The notes: generated by a model from the letters alone, not told the origin. A DNA stretch of 64,000 nucleotides from Xestospongia bergquistia (GCA_963965975.1 OZ014420.1:2692001-2756000); one strand, 5' to 3'. Shown: positions 1 to 9,887, counted from the first letter of the stretch. Made by a program: numbers and translations.

Positions 1-3000
1 GCAGTTTACTTTATAAACTTCTCTTAAGAGTCTAAATCTACTAAAGTCTTTAACATAAAGACTTTAGAGCGTTAATGCCAACTAACTTACTAAACTCTTA
101 ATAGCTGTTTCTTTAGTTAGTGCCATAAAGTCCTTTAGACTGAGCAGTTTACTTTATAAACTTCTCTCAATAGTCTAAACCTTCTAAAGTCTTTAACTTA
201 AAGACTTTAGAGCGTTAATGCAAACTAACTTACTAAACTGTTAATAGCTGTTTATTTATTTCGTGCCATAAAGTCCTTTAGACTGAGCAGTTTACTTCAT
301 AAACTTCTCTCTATAGTCTAAACCTTCTAAAGTCTTTAACTTAAAGACTTTAGAGCGCTATGCAAACTAACTTACTAAACTGTTAATAGCTGTTTATTTA
401 GTTAGTGCCATAAAGTCCTTTAGACTGAGCAGTTTACTTTATAAACTTCTCTAAACAGTCTAAACCTTTTAATGTCTTTAACTTAAAGACTTTAGAGCGT
501 TAATGCAAAGTTACTTACTAAACTGTTAATAGCTGTTTATTTAGTTAGTGCCATAAAGTCCTTTAGACTGAGCAGTATACTTTATAAACTTCTCTCAATA
601 GTCTAAACCTTCTAAAGTCTTTAACTTAAAGACTTTAGAGCGTTAATGCAAAGTAACTTACTAAACTGTTAATAGCTGTTTATTTAGTTAGTGCCATAAA
701 GTCCTTTAGACTGAGCAGTTTACTTTATAAACTTCTCTCAAGAGTCTAAATCTACTAAAGTCTTTAACTTAAAGACTTTAGAGCGTTAATGCAAACTAAC
801 TTACTAAACTGTTAAAGCTGTTTCTTTAGTTAGTGCCATAAAGTCCTTTAGACTGAGCAGTTTACTTTATATACTTCTCTAAACAGTCTAAACCTTCTAA
901 AGTCTTTAACTGAAAGACTTTAGAGCGTTAATGCAAACTAACTTACTAAACTGTTAATAGCTGTTTATTTATTTAGTGCCATAAAGTCCTTTAGACTGAG
1001 CAGTTTACTTTATAAACATCTCTAAACAGTCTAAACCTCCTAATGTCTTTAAGTTAAAGGCTTTAGAGCGTTAATCTAAAGTAACTTACTAAACTGTTAA
1101 TAGCTGTTTATTTAGTTAGTGCCATAAAGTCCTTTAGACTGAGCAGTTTACTTTATAAAATTCTCTCAATAGTCTAAACCTTCTAAAGTCTTTAACATAA
1201 AGACTTTAGAGCGTTAATGCAAACTAACTTACTAAACTGTTAATAGCTGTTTATTTAGTTAGTGCCATCAAGTCCTTTAGACTGAGCAGTTTACTTTACA
1301 AACTTCTCTCAATAGTCTAAACCTTCTAAAGTCTTTAACTTAAAGACTTTAGAGCGTTAATGCAAACTAACTTACTAAACTGTTAATAGCTGTTTATTTA
1401 GTTAGGGCCATAAAGTCCTTTAGACTGAGCAGTTTACTTTATAAGCTTCTCTCAATAGTCTAAACCTACTAAAGTCTTTAACTAAAATACTTTAGAGCGT
1501 TATTGCGAAGTAACTTACTAAACTGTTAATAGCTGTTTATTTAGTTAGTGCCATAAAGTCCTTTAGACTGAGCAGTTTACTTTATAAACTTCTCTCAATA
1601 GTCCAAACCTTCTAAAGTCTTTAACTTAATGTCTTTAGAGCGTTAATGCAAACTAACTTACTAAACTGTTAATAGCTGTTTATTTTGTAAGCGCCATAAA
1701 GTCCTTTAGACTGAGCAGTTTACTTTATAAACATCTCTCAATAGTCTAAACCTTCTAAAGTCTTTCACTTAAAGACTTTAGAGCGTTAATGCAAACTAAC
1801 TTACTAAACAGTTAATAGCTGTTTATTTAGTTATTGCCATAAAGTCCTTTAGACGGAGCAGTTTACTATATAAAGTCCTCTCAATAGTCTAAATCTACTA
1901 AAGTCTTTAACTAAAAGACTTTAGAGCGTTAATGCAAACTAACTTACTAAACTGTTAATAGCTGTTTCTTTAGTTAGTGCCATAAAGTCCTTTAGACTGA
2001 GCAGTTTACTTTTTAAACTTCTCTCAATAGTCTAAACCTTCTAAAGTCTTTAACTTAAAGACTTTAGAGCGTTAATGCAAACTAACTTACTAAACTGTTA
2101 ACAGCTGTTTATTTAGTTGGTGCCATAAAATCCTTTAGACTGAGCAGTTTACTTTATAAACATCTCTAAATAGTCTAAACCTCCTAATGTCTTTAAGTTA
2201 AAGGCTTTAGAGCGTTAATCTAAAGTAACTTACTAAACTGTTAATAGCTGTTTATTTAGTTAGTGCCATAAAGTCCTTTAGACTGAGCAGTTTACTTTAT
2301 AAAATTCTCTCAATAGTCTAAACCTTCTAAAGTCTTTAACATAAAGACTTTAGAGCGTTAATGCAAACTAACTTACTAAACTGTTAATAGCTGTTTATTT
2401 AGTTAGTGCCATCAAGTCCTTTAGACTGAGCAGTTTACTTTACAAACTTCTCTCAATAGTCTAAACCTTCTAAAGTCTTTAACTTAAAGACTTTAGAGCG
2501 TTAATGCAAACTAACTTACTAAACTGTTAATAGCTGTTTATTTAGTTAGAGCCATAAAGTCCTTTAGACTGAGCAGTTTACTTTATAAGCTTCTCTCAAT
2601 AGTCTAAACCTACTAAAGTCTTTAACTAAAATACTTTAGAGCGTTATTGCGAAGTAACTTACTAAACTGTTAATAGCTGTTTATTTAGTTAGTGCCATAA
2701 AGTCCTTTAGACTGAGCAGTTTACTTTATAAACTTCTCTCAATAGTCCAAGCCTTCTAAAGTCTTTAACTTAAAGTCTTTAGAGCGTTAATGCAAACTAA
2801 CTTACTAAACTGTTAATAGCTGTTTATTTTGTAAGCGCCATAAAGTCCTTTAGACTGAGCAGTTTACTTTATAAACATCTCTCAATAGTCTAAACCTTCT
2901 AAAGTCTTTCACTTAAAGACTTTAGAGCGTTAATGCAAACTAACTTACTAAACAGTTAATAGCTGTTTATTTAGTTCATGCCATACAGTCCTTTAGACGG

Positions 3001-6000
3001 AGCAGTTTACTATATAAAGTCCTCTCAATAGTCTAAATCTACTAAAGTCTTTAACTAAAAGACTTTAGAGCGTTAATGCAAACTAACTTACTAAACTGTT
3101 AATAGCTGTTTCTTTAGTTAGTGCCATAAAGTCCTTTAGACTGAGCAGTTTACTTTTTAAACTTCTCTCAATAGTCTAAATCTTCTAAAGTCTTTAACTT
3201 AAAGACTTTAGAGCATTAATGCAAACTAACTTACTAAACTGTTAATAGCTGTTTATTTAGTTAGTGCCATAAAGTCCTTTAGACTGAGCAGTTTACTTTA
3301 TAAACTTCTCTCAATAGTCTAAATCTACTAAAGTCTTTAACTAAAAGACTTTAGAGCGTTAATGCGAAGTAACTTACTAAACTGTTAATAGCTGTTTATT
3401 TAGTTAGTGCCATAAAGTCCTTTAGACTGAGCAGTTTACTTTATAAACTACTCTCAATAGTCTAAACCTTCTAAAGTTTTTAACTTAAAGACTTTAGAGC
3501 GTTAATGTAAACTAACTTACTAAACTGTTAAAGCTGTTTATTTAGTTAGTGCCATAATGTCCTTTAGACTGAGTAGTTTACTTTATAAACTTCTCTCAAT
3601 AGTCTAAACCTTCTAAAGTCTTTAACTTAAAGACTTTAGAGCGTTAATGCAAAATAACTTACTAAACTGTTAATAGCTGTTTATTTAGTTAGTGCCATAA
3701 AGTCCTTTAGACTGAGCAGTTTACTGTGTAAACTTCTCTCAATAGTCTAAACCTTCTAAAGTCTTTAACTTAAAGACTTTAGAGCATTAATGCAAACTAA
3801 CTTACTAAACTGTTAATAGCTGTTTATTTAGTTAGTGCCATAAAGTCCTTTAGACTGAGCAGTTTACTTTATAAACTACTCTCAATAGTCTAAATCTACT
3901 AAAGTCTTTAACTAAAAGACTTTAGTGCGTTAATGCGAAGTAACTTACTAAACTGTTAATAGCTGTTTATTTAGTTAGTGCCATAAAGTCCTTTAGACTG
4001 AGCAGTTTACTTTATAAACTACTCTCAATAGTCTAAACCTTCTAAAGTCTTTAACTTAAAGACTTTAGAGCGTTAATGCAAACTAACTTACTAAACTGTT
4101 AAAGCTATTTATTTAGTTAGTGCCATAAAGTCCTTTAGACTGAGAAGTTTACTTTTTAAACTTCTCTCAATAGTCTAAACCTTGTAAAGTCTTTAACTTA
4201 AGGACTTTAAAGCGTTAATGCAAACTAACTTACTAAAATGTTAATAACTGATTATTTAGATAGTGACATAAAGTCCTTTAGACTGAGCAGTTTACTTTAC
4301 AACATACTCTCAATAATCTAAACCTTCTAAAGTCTTTAACTTAAAGAATTTTGAGCGTTAATGCTAACTAACTTACTAACTGCTAACAACTGTTTATTTA
4401 GATAGTGCCATAAAGTCCTTTAGACTGAGCAGTTTACTTTATATACTTCTCTAAACAGTCTAAACCTTCTAAAGTCTTTAACTTAAAGACTTTAGAGCGT
4501 TAATGCAAACTAACTTACTAAACTGTTAATAGCTGTTTATTTATTTAGTGCCATAAAGTCCTTTAGACTGAACAGTTTACTTTATAAACATCTCTAAACA
4601 GTCTAAACCTCCTAATGTCTTTAAGTTAAAGGCTTTAGAGCGTTAATGCAAACTAACTTACTAAACTGTTAATAGCTGTTTATTTAGTTAGTGCCATAAA
4701 GTCCTTTAGACTGAGCAGTTTACTTTATAAAATTCTCTCAATAGTCTAAACCTTCTAAAGTCTTTAACATAAAGACTTTAGACCGTTAATGCAAACTAAC
4801 TTAGTAAACTGTTAATAGCTGTTTATTTAGTTAGTGCCATCAAGTCCTTTAGACTGAGCAGTTTACTTTACAAACTTCTCTCAATAGTCTAAACCTTCTA
4901 AAGTCTTTAACTTAAAGACTTTAGAGCGTTAATGCAAACTAACTTACTAAACTGTTAATAGCTGTTTATTTAGTTAGTGCCATAAAGTCCTTTAGACTGA
5001 GCAGTTTACTTTATAAGCTTCTCTCAATAGTCTAAACCTACTAAAGTCTTTAACTAAAATACTTTAGAGCGTTATTGCGAAGTAACTTACTAAACTGTTA
5101 ATAGCTGTTTATTTAGTTAGTGCCATAAAGTCCTTTAGACTGAGCAGTTTACTTTATAAACTTCTCTCAATAGTCCAAACCTTCTAAAGTCTTTAACTTA
5201 AAGTCTTTAGAGCGTTAATGCAAACTAACTTACTAAACTGTTAATAGCTGTTTATTTTGTAAGCGCCATAAATTCCTTTAGACTGAGCAGTTTACTTTAT
5301 AAACATCTCTCAATAGTCTAAACCTTCTAAAGTCTTTCACTTAAAGACTTTGGAGCGTTAACGCAAACTAACTTACTAAACAGTTAATAGCTGTTTATTT
5401 AGTTATTGCCATAAAGTCCTTTAGACGGAGCAGTTTACTATATAAAGTCCTCTCAATAGTCTAAATCTACTAAAGTCTTTAACTAAAAGACTTTAGAGCG
5501 TTAATGCAAACTAACTTACTAAACTGTTAATAGCTGTTTGTTTAGTTAGTGCCATAAAGTCCTTTAGACTGAGCAGTTTACTTTTTAAACTTCTCTCAAT
5601 AGTCGAAACCTTCTAAAGTCTTTAACTTAAAGACTTTAGAGCGTTAATGCAAACTAACTTACTAAACTGTTAACAGCTGTTTATTTAGTTGGTGCCATAA
5701 AGTCCTTTAGACTGAGCAGTTTACTTTATAAACTTCTCTCAATAGTCTAAATCTTCTAAAGTCTTTAACTTAAAGATTTTAGAGCATTAATGCAAACTAA
5801 CTTACTAAACTGTTAATAGCTGTTTATTTAGTTAGTGCCATAAAGTCCTTTAGACTGAGCAGTTTACTTTATAAACTTCTCTCAATAGTCTAAATCTACT
5901 AAAGTCTTTAACTAAAAGACTTTATAGCGTTAATGCGAAGTAACTTACTAAACTGTTAATAGCTGTTTATTTAGTTAGTGCCATAAAGTCCTTTAGACTG

Positions 6001-6572
6001 AGCAGTTTACTTTATAAACTACTCTCAATAGTCTAAACCTTCTAAAGTCTTTAACTTAAAGACTTTAGAGCGTTAATGCAAACTAACTTCCTAAACTGTT
6101 AAAGCTGTTTATTTAGTTAGTGCCATAAAGTCCTTTAGACTGAGCAGTTTACTTTATAAACTTCTCTCAATAGTCTAAACCTTCTAAAGTGTTTAAATTA
6201 AAGACTTTAGAGCGTTAATGCAAACTAACTTACTAAACTGTTAATAGCTGTTTATTTAGTTAGTGCCATAAAGTCCTTTAGACTGAGCAGTTTACTTTAT
6301 AAACTTCTCTCAATAGTCTAAACCTTCTAAAGTCTTTCACTTAAAGACTTTAGAGCGTTATTGCAAACTAACTTACTAAACTGTTAATAGCTGTATATTT
6401 AGTTAGTGCCATAAAGTCCTTTAGACTGAGCAGTTTACTTTAAACACTTCTCTCAATAGTCTAAACCTACTAAAGTCTTTAATGTAAAGACTTTAGAGAG
6501 TTAATGCAAACTAACTTAGAAAACAGTTAATAGGTGCTTATTTAGTTAGTGCCATAAAGTCCTTTAGACTGA
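1..6572. repeat. 143-bp satellite array, left block (about 46 copies)
   Basis: A head-to-tail tandem repeat with a period of 143 bp. Unit starts (GCAGTTTACTTTATAAAC) fall at 1, 144 and 287, and the array continues to 6572, where it stops exactly at a unit end (..CTTTAGACTGA). The consensus is about 30% GC with one CpG (unit positions 70-71). Copies differ by scattered substitutions and 1-2 nt indels, for example GTTAATAGCTG versus GTTAAAGCTG. Stops break every frame, so it is non-coding. The unit contains dense dyad symmetry: arms 3-8/14-19, 40-53/55-68 and 81-87/115-121, and 134-141 pairing with 29-36 of the next copy. The near-nucleosomal period and high AT suit centromeric or heterochromatic satellite, but no centromere protein site is recognisable. 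The array is open at the window's left edge. Confidence 0.98.
1017..5700. repeat. 1144-bp higher-order repeat (8-mer of the 143-bp unit), three copies
   Basis: A run of diagnostic variants recurs in fixed order. The block starting CATCTCTAAA with AAACCTCCTAATGTC occurs at 1017, 2161 and 4589. GTGCCATCA occurs at 1262, 2406 and 4834. TTTTGTAAGC occurs at 1683, 2827 and 5255. TAAAGTCCTC occurs at 1871, 3015 and 5443. The offset is exactly 1144 bp (8 x 143) between copies 1 and 2 and 2428 bp (about 17 units) between copies 2 and 3. Copies 1 and 3 share an extra variant (ACAGCTG..GTTGGTGCC near 2100 and 5672) that copy 2 lacks, so copy 3 is probably closer to copy 1. Outer limits are approximate. 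The pattern is that of unequal exchange or block amplification. Confidence 0.85.
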
Positions 6573-6598
6573 TAGAATATTAAACTATTACTACTCAC
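6573..6598 (-). other. Intron stub between satellite and Ig exon
   Basis: On the minus strand the downstream Ig exon ends at a splice donor, GTGAGT, with its GT at 6598-6597. Only 26 nt of intron remain before the satellite begins at 6572. No acceptor or next exon follows within the window, because everything to the left is satellite. Either this gene's intron was invaded by satellite or the gene was broken here; a break fits better with the truncated other side. Confidence 0.6.
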
Positions 6599-6907
6599 GT
6601 CTAAAAGTGATAATGATGTTATCTGTTACATTAATATCAGGAGATTCTGAAATAGCCAGTTTAGCACAACAGGTGTAAATTCCAGAATTATTTACAAAAC
6701 TCTTTGGAAAATTTAATGTATTTGTTACAAAAGTGTCATTATTTTGAGTGGTAACTACACCTTGACGTATAGTACCATTATGTAGCCAGATCACATCAAG
6801 AGCTGGTATCACTAGAGCTGGTTTACTAGCTGTACACACTAGAGTGAAGTTATAATAAGGGCAAAATGTATCTAGTGGTGAAGCAGTAAAGTTTCCAATC
6901 ACTGGGT
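6599..6907 (-). pseudogene. Immunoglobulin-like domain exon (complete exon of a broken gene)
   Basis: This minus-strand exon of 309 nt runs from an acceptor (polypyrimidine then TATAG, AG at 6909-6908) to a donor (GTGAGT at 6598). It starts and ends in phase 1, as is usual for extracellular modules that shuffle as single exons. Counting from the GTG (Val) codon at 6902, the Ig signature is clear: B-strand Cys23 (TLVCTA), core Trp39 (VIWLHNG) and the F-strand motif NNSGIYTC ending in Cys78. Extra cysteines at 14 and 79 could form a second disulfide. Several N-glycosylation sequons (NFT twice, NGT, NDT, NNS, NVT) point to an extracellular or cell-surface protein. No signal peptide, membrane segment or kinase is present in the window, so the parent (adhesion molecule, receptor kinase or other) cannot be named. 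The exon itself is undamaged; it is called pseudogene because its gene is cut on both sides. Confidence 0.8.
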
Positions 6908-6964
6908 CTATAAGAAAAGTAATTTTAAAATAAGAATTTTTCTTCTAATATAACAAACACATAC
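6908..6964 (-). other. 57-nt intron between the two Ig exons
   Basis: On the minus strand the upstream exon ends AGAG followed by the donor GTATGT (GT at 6964-6963). The acceptor is TTTTCTTATAG, with AG at 6909-6908. At 57 nt it is a very short intron, and it lies in phase 1. Both splice sites are intact, so the fragment has not decayed much. Confidence 0.8.
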
Positions 6965-7285
6965 CTCTAACAATAAAGCTAGTTGTTATAATAGTGGTTT
7001 TTACTGCATTAACATAAGTATAACCAGTCAATGGTATTATATCAACAATACAAGTATAAACTCCAGAATCCTTTGAACTACTAAGAGTACTGAATTGAAG
7101 TTGAGAGTAGTAACTGTTGAAGCTATTTTTTGAAGATTCCTTAAGTGAAATTCTCGACTGTCCATTTCCAACATCATCTGTGAGAATCTCAGGATCTGCT
7201 GTTATGTTGTCTAGTTGTGTTCCTATTCCACTGCTGACATTATTCAACCTTATCCATGTGGTATTAACAATGAAGGGAGTATTAA
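6965..7285 (-). pseudogene. Second Ig-like domain exon, 5' part missing (cut at the piggyBac TTAA)
   Basis: This is the next exon upstream in the same minus-strand gene. It reads continuously from the TTAA at 7282-7285 to the donor GTATGT at 6964. It encodes NTPFIVNTTWIR, with the core Ig Trp, then a long variable stretch and the F-strand motif SSKDSGVYTC, ending in phase 1. The B-strand Cys, normally about 10-16 residues before the Trp, and the acceptor are absent: the frame runs straight into the transposon end. The missing half is not on the other side of the transposon, where satellite follows directly, nor do I see it beyond 62358. So this is a truncated exon, not one merely split by an insertion. 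Sequence quality otherwise looks functional. Confidence 0.75.
7282..7285. repeat. TTAA flank, left end of piggyBac
   Basis: TTAA immediately precedes the terminal CCCTTTAC and matches the TTAA at 9888-9891. piggyBac elements insert at TTAA and duplicate it. Here the outer flanks of the two TTAAs come from unrelated sequences. Confidence 0.9.
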
Positions 7286-7293
7286 CCCTTTAC
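7286..7293 (+). repeat. piggyBac terminal inverted repeat, left
   Basis: CCCTTTAC is the exact reverse complement of the right end. The bases that follow, CTGCGAAATTTTGTGCG, do not match the corresponding bases at the right end, so the perfect repeat is only 8 bp. A C-rich start next to TTAA is usual for piggyBac ends. Confidence 0.9.
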
Positions 7294-7426
7294 CTGCGAA
7301 ATTTTGTGCGTGGGCGTATACGGTAATTACCAAATTATTTTACCCTGAGGTAATGAGCACGTTTCTTTTACTTCGTTTTGTGTTTTACTCCTATTATCTT
7401 GATGTTTGAGGTGTTTGGAGGTCTTA

Positions 7427-7483
7427 TTTATTTTTCAAATGGATTGATAAGATGGTGAGTTGTTCTTAAACTGTATTTTTATT
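7427..7483 (-). terminator. Candidate polyadenylation signals of the transposase gene
   Basis: Two AATAAA hexamers lie on the minus strand: one at 7478-7483, about 80 nt past the TAA stop at 7562-7564, and one at 7427-7432. Both are inside the element and correctly placed for a 3' UTR of about 100-150 nt. This is a motif match only; the cleavage site is not determined. Confidence 0.5.
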
Positions 7484-7561
7484 GTTTTGCTTTTATATAA
7501 ATGATTATGCTTGAATATATATGCCTGATTTATAAGATCGATGACTTAAAATACATGATAA

Positions 7562-9499
7562 TTAGCTTGATATTTCTTTAGGATCAGCTGCAGGACCATA
7601 AATAGTATGATAAAGTCGGAAACAGTCATCTTCTCGACCATTATGGCAAAGAAATAACTCACAGTCCTGGCAGTACCAAACTGTTTCTCGACGTCTTTGA
7701 CAGTATCGGCTACAATAATGACAGCGATGAACACGCTCAGCTCCACGTACTGGAAAGTGATGTTGGCAAAATTTTTTGACTGATGATGTTGTAGATGGAC
7801 GTCCTAGTCTTTTCCTGGAGTTGTAATTGCCAATGAGATCTTTTGCAAGATCTACTCGAAACTCTTTTGTGGTGTTATACGGGAGGTTAGTGTAGTCACG
7901 ACATAACAAGTACATATTTGTGATAGCGACATCAAAGAGACACCAAAATATATATTTATAATATTTGCGACACTTCAATCTTACGTGATAATACCCTCTC
8001 AACTGATCATTACGATCGACTCCACCCATGTGTTCATTATACAATAAGACTGACTGAGGACAAGGAAGACTTATCAGTGTACCATCCTTTTTCTTCCTTG
8101 TAACAGATGAAGTTTTGTTCGGATCTGCGTTTGTAGATGAACAAAAAAATGGCTTGGTGTCTTGCCATAGAGTGACAACAAGGTTTCTACACTGTACAGC
8201 TACATGTTGTCCCCGCTCTGGTAGACCCTTCTTGATGTACTTTTTTAAATCTGCTGGAAAACCTTTCCGATCAGCTCTCATGGTGCCATTGCTATATATG
8301 CCCAGTCGTTGTAAATCTAGCAGTAAATTTATCGAGGTAAAAAAGTTATCGAAATATACGTGATGATTTTTGTTTATTATTTTTTTAGTTAAATTCATCA
8401 CAACTGATGCCCCTAGACCTCTCTCCACTCTGTCTCCTTTTTTACCGGTGTAAACATCAAATTCAGAGACGTATCCACTCTTAGACTCAGCACGCATCCA
8501 GACCTTAAAGCCACGTTTGATTGGCTTTTTTGGCATGTATTGTTTCATGCTGGAGTGGCCTTTGAATGGTATCATTGCTTCGTCGATGCTTTGGTCTCTA
8601 CCTGGTGTAAATAAAGAAGAGAACTTGTTGTTGAGATAATTGAGAATTGGTCTGACTTTCCCGAGCCGATCATAATTTGGATGGCCATGTGTGAGAAGAC
8701 TACTGTTGTCAGTGAAATGTAAAAAGCGATGGATGTCAAAGAAGCGATTTCTAGATATCTTGCTTGCAATTGGTTGGTAATGAAAAATAGGATCTCGCTT
8801 CCAATAATCATTGATTGAAGGTAATTGTACTAATCCCATCAACACCATAAATCCCATGTATGCTAGCATTTCATCAACCGACACCTTATCCCATGTTTCA
8901 TACTTTATGTCTCCCATGCATAATCTTGCATAGGTATTTGTTTCATCAACAATATGTTGAAGAATGTCTCTTGTGAAGAAGAGAAGGAATATATTTAATA
9001 GAGATGAGGGAAGAGGTTGTTTAGGTCCAACAGGTTTTTCTGAGACAAAACAATCAACTTTGATATCTTTAAGGTCAGTAGACCAAGTAACAGTCTCAGC
9101 ACTACAGGATTAATAATATGTATTAATACCCAAATACTTAGTAACTCAATATAATGAAGAAATGTAAGTACTCCATATTGCTCTTAAAATATATAACATT
9201 TCATTTACTTGAGCTCAGCTAGATCTGGTTGAAGTTCGACGTTGGTATCAGTATTGAATTTCATATCATGAGAAGTTCCAGGATTATCACTGTAGTTATA
9301 TCAATTATGTATCATTATTTGTGTTTAATTGTTACCTATCAATTTCATCATGATCATAGATTTCATCAATGATGTCCTCAAATTCATCATCACTACCTTC
9401 AAAGCAGTATTCAGCAAAACCACCATCCTCACCATCAATGTCCAGCAGGTTCAATACTTCAACACCAGTATAACAGGGTCTACTACTGCCTTCAGCCAT
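7562..9499 (-). CDS. piggyBac transposase, three coding exons, 594 aa
   Basis: DDE-type transposase that would excise and insert the element at TTAA. Coding exons on the minus strand are 9499-9336, 9289-9209 and 9101-7562, separated by introns of 46 and 107 nt with GT..AG ends (donors GTAACA and GTAAAT; acceptors ACTACAG and CCTGTAG). The frame holds through both joins: 164+81+1540 nt make 595 codons with the stop. Exon 1 encodes an acidic N-terminus typical of the family. Exon 3 opens with the conserved pre-catalytic region (TWSTDL, LLFFTRDILQ, IVDETNTYA), which lies before the internal ATG at 8917, so starting there would lose conserved sequence. Catalytic aspartates are D255 (SIDEAM), D333 (YFDNFF) and D444 (GGVDRND), spaced 78 and 111. 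A basic SRKRLGRP near 511-518 could aid nuclear entry. The tail (about 527-580) has ordered Cys/His (C542, C545, C559, C562, C567, C575, H580), the zinc-binding Cys-rich end domain. The 594-aa length matches the family norm. No disabling change seen. Confidence 0.92.
9102..9208 (-). other. Transposase intron 2 (107 nt)
   Basis: Donor CTCAA/GTAAATG (GT at 9208-9207) and acceptor ATCCTGTAG/TGC (AG at 9103-9102). Without splicing, an in-frame TAA just upstream of the acceptor would cut off the N-terminus. With splicing the codon AA+T (Asn) restores the frame into AETVTWSTDL. Confidence 0.75.
9290..9335 (-). other. Transposase intron 1 (46 nt)
   Basis: Donor GATAG/GTAACA (GT at 9335-9334) and acceptor ATAACTACAG/TGAT (AG at 9291-9290). 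At 46 nt it is very short. The join makes codon AG+T (Ser) and keeps the frame from the acidic exon 1 into SDNPGTSHD of exon 2. Confidence 0.75.
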
Positions 9500-9508
9500 A
9501 ACAGTAGT

Positions 9509-9611
9509 CTGTTATATAAATAGTGTACTGTATACTATTGTTTTATATTTTAATGATTATTGTGAATTGATAATGAATAGCTGCTTGTTTACTTTGTGGT
9601 TTCACACTTAC
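9509..9611 (-). other. Probable 5' UTR intron of the transposase gene (103 nt)
   Basis: Upstream of the ATG at 9499 the minus strand carries a strong donor, CAAAG/GTAAGT (GT at 9611-9610), and an acceptor, TTTATATAACAG/AC (AG at 9510-9509). The acceptor lies only 9 nt before the start codon. Splicing would leave an untranslated first exon ending at 9612. The donor matches the consensus well; use of this intron is inferred from motifs alone. Confidence 0.5.
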
Positions 9612-9811
9612 CTTTGATCGATTAACGCCCTTGATAATCAAGATACACGAAGATGAATATTCAAGTTATAGATCGTCTAAAAGCAAGAGCGAAGAGACAC
9701 AGCAGCTACTTTTGTACTTCTACCTTGCAATGCAGCTGCCTGAAGCACGTCTAGCTAAAAAAGCAGCCTCCACGAAGCAAAGCTAAAGCGCCTAACTTAG
9801 TATAAAGCAGG
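9612..9811 (-). promoter_or_regulatory. Presumed transposase leader and promoter region
   Basis: About 200 bp between the probable 5' UTR donor and the paired palindromes at the element end. It has more G and C than the rest of the element and no coding frame that I recognise. By position it must hold the promoter and first untranslated exon. I see no convincing TATA box at a measured distance from a start site, so limits are by position only. Confidence 0.4.
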
Positions 9812-9874
9812 TGACGAGTATACTCGTCATTGGAAATTGCGGTTACTTTTTTAATGACGAGTATACTCGTCATT
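9812..9874. repeat. Paired subterminal palindromes at the right end of piggyBac
   Basis: The 16-bp perfect palindrome GACGAGTATACTCGTC occurs at 9813-9828 and 9856-9871, 43 bp apart. Symmetry extends to 18 bp in the first copy (9812-9829) and 22 bp in the second (9853-9874). Both copies are followed by ATTGG. The second lies 13 bp inside the element end. Subterminal repeats in piggyBac ends are commonly transposase contact sites, so binding is plausible; the location next to the promoter would also allow autoregulation. The left end lacks this palindrome and has only its GTATAC core. Confidence 0.8.
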
Positions 9875-9879
9875 GGGAA

Positions 9880-9887
9880 GTAAAGGG
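9880..9887 (-). repeat. piggyBac terminal inverted repeat, right
   Basis: GTAAAGGG is the exact reverse complement of the left-end CCCTTTAC and abuts the TTAA at 9888. Confidence 0.9.

Larger units (their letters stand above)
7286..9887 (-). mobile_element. Complete piggyBac DNA transposon (2602 bp)
   Basis: The element begins CCCTTTAC at 7286 and ends GTAAAGGG at 9887, an 8-bp perfect terminal inverted repeat, with TTAA directly outside both ends. It carries one gene on the minus strand, a three-exon piggyBac transposase of normal length with no stop or frameshift seen. The ends are asymmetric inside the 8 bp. The right end (promoter side) holds two copies of a palindromic motif. The left end (3' side) has only GTATAC at 7315-7320 and the palindrome GGTAATTACC at 7322-7331. 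The intact ends, frame and splice sites suggest a young, possibly autonomous copy. Oddly, the left flank is an Ig exon and the right flank is satellite. Confidence 0.95.

Noticed and set aside
7117..7409. Two overlapping plus-strand open frames (7117-7326 and 7215-7409)
   Set aside because: They lie antisense to the Ig exon and cross the transposon boundary. No family resemblance; shadows.
8115..8363. Plus-strand open frame of 82 codons
   Set aside because: Antisense to the conserved transposase core; no recognisable domain.
8572..8811. Minus-strand open frame of 79 codons (and a similar one at 7546-7746)
   Set aside because: Same strand but another frame within the transposase exon; the transposase frame carries the conserved residues.
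7562..8917. Transposase starting at the ATG at 8917 (451 aa, single exon)
   Set aside because: The frame stays open 61 codons further upstream and carries conserved piggyBac sequence (TWSTDL, LLFFTRDILQ, IVDETNTYA). Two upstream exons complete the usual length.
9329..9523. Plus-strand open frame of 64 codons
   Set aside because: Antisense to transposase exon 1 and its splice donor.
6573..9887. A larger composite transposon including the Ig fragment
   Set aside because: There is a TTAA at 6580-6583 near the satellite edge, but it is not followed by CCCTTTAC, so no second piggyBac end lies there.
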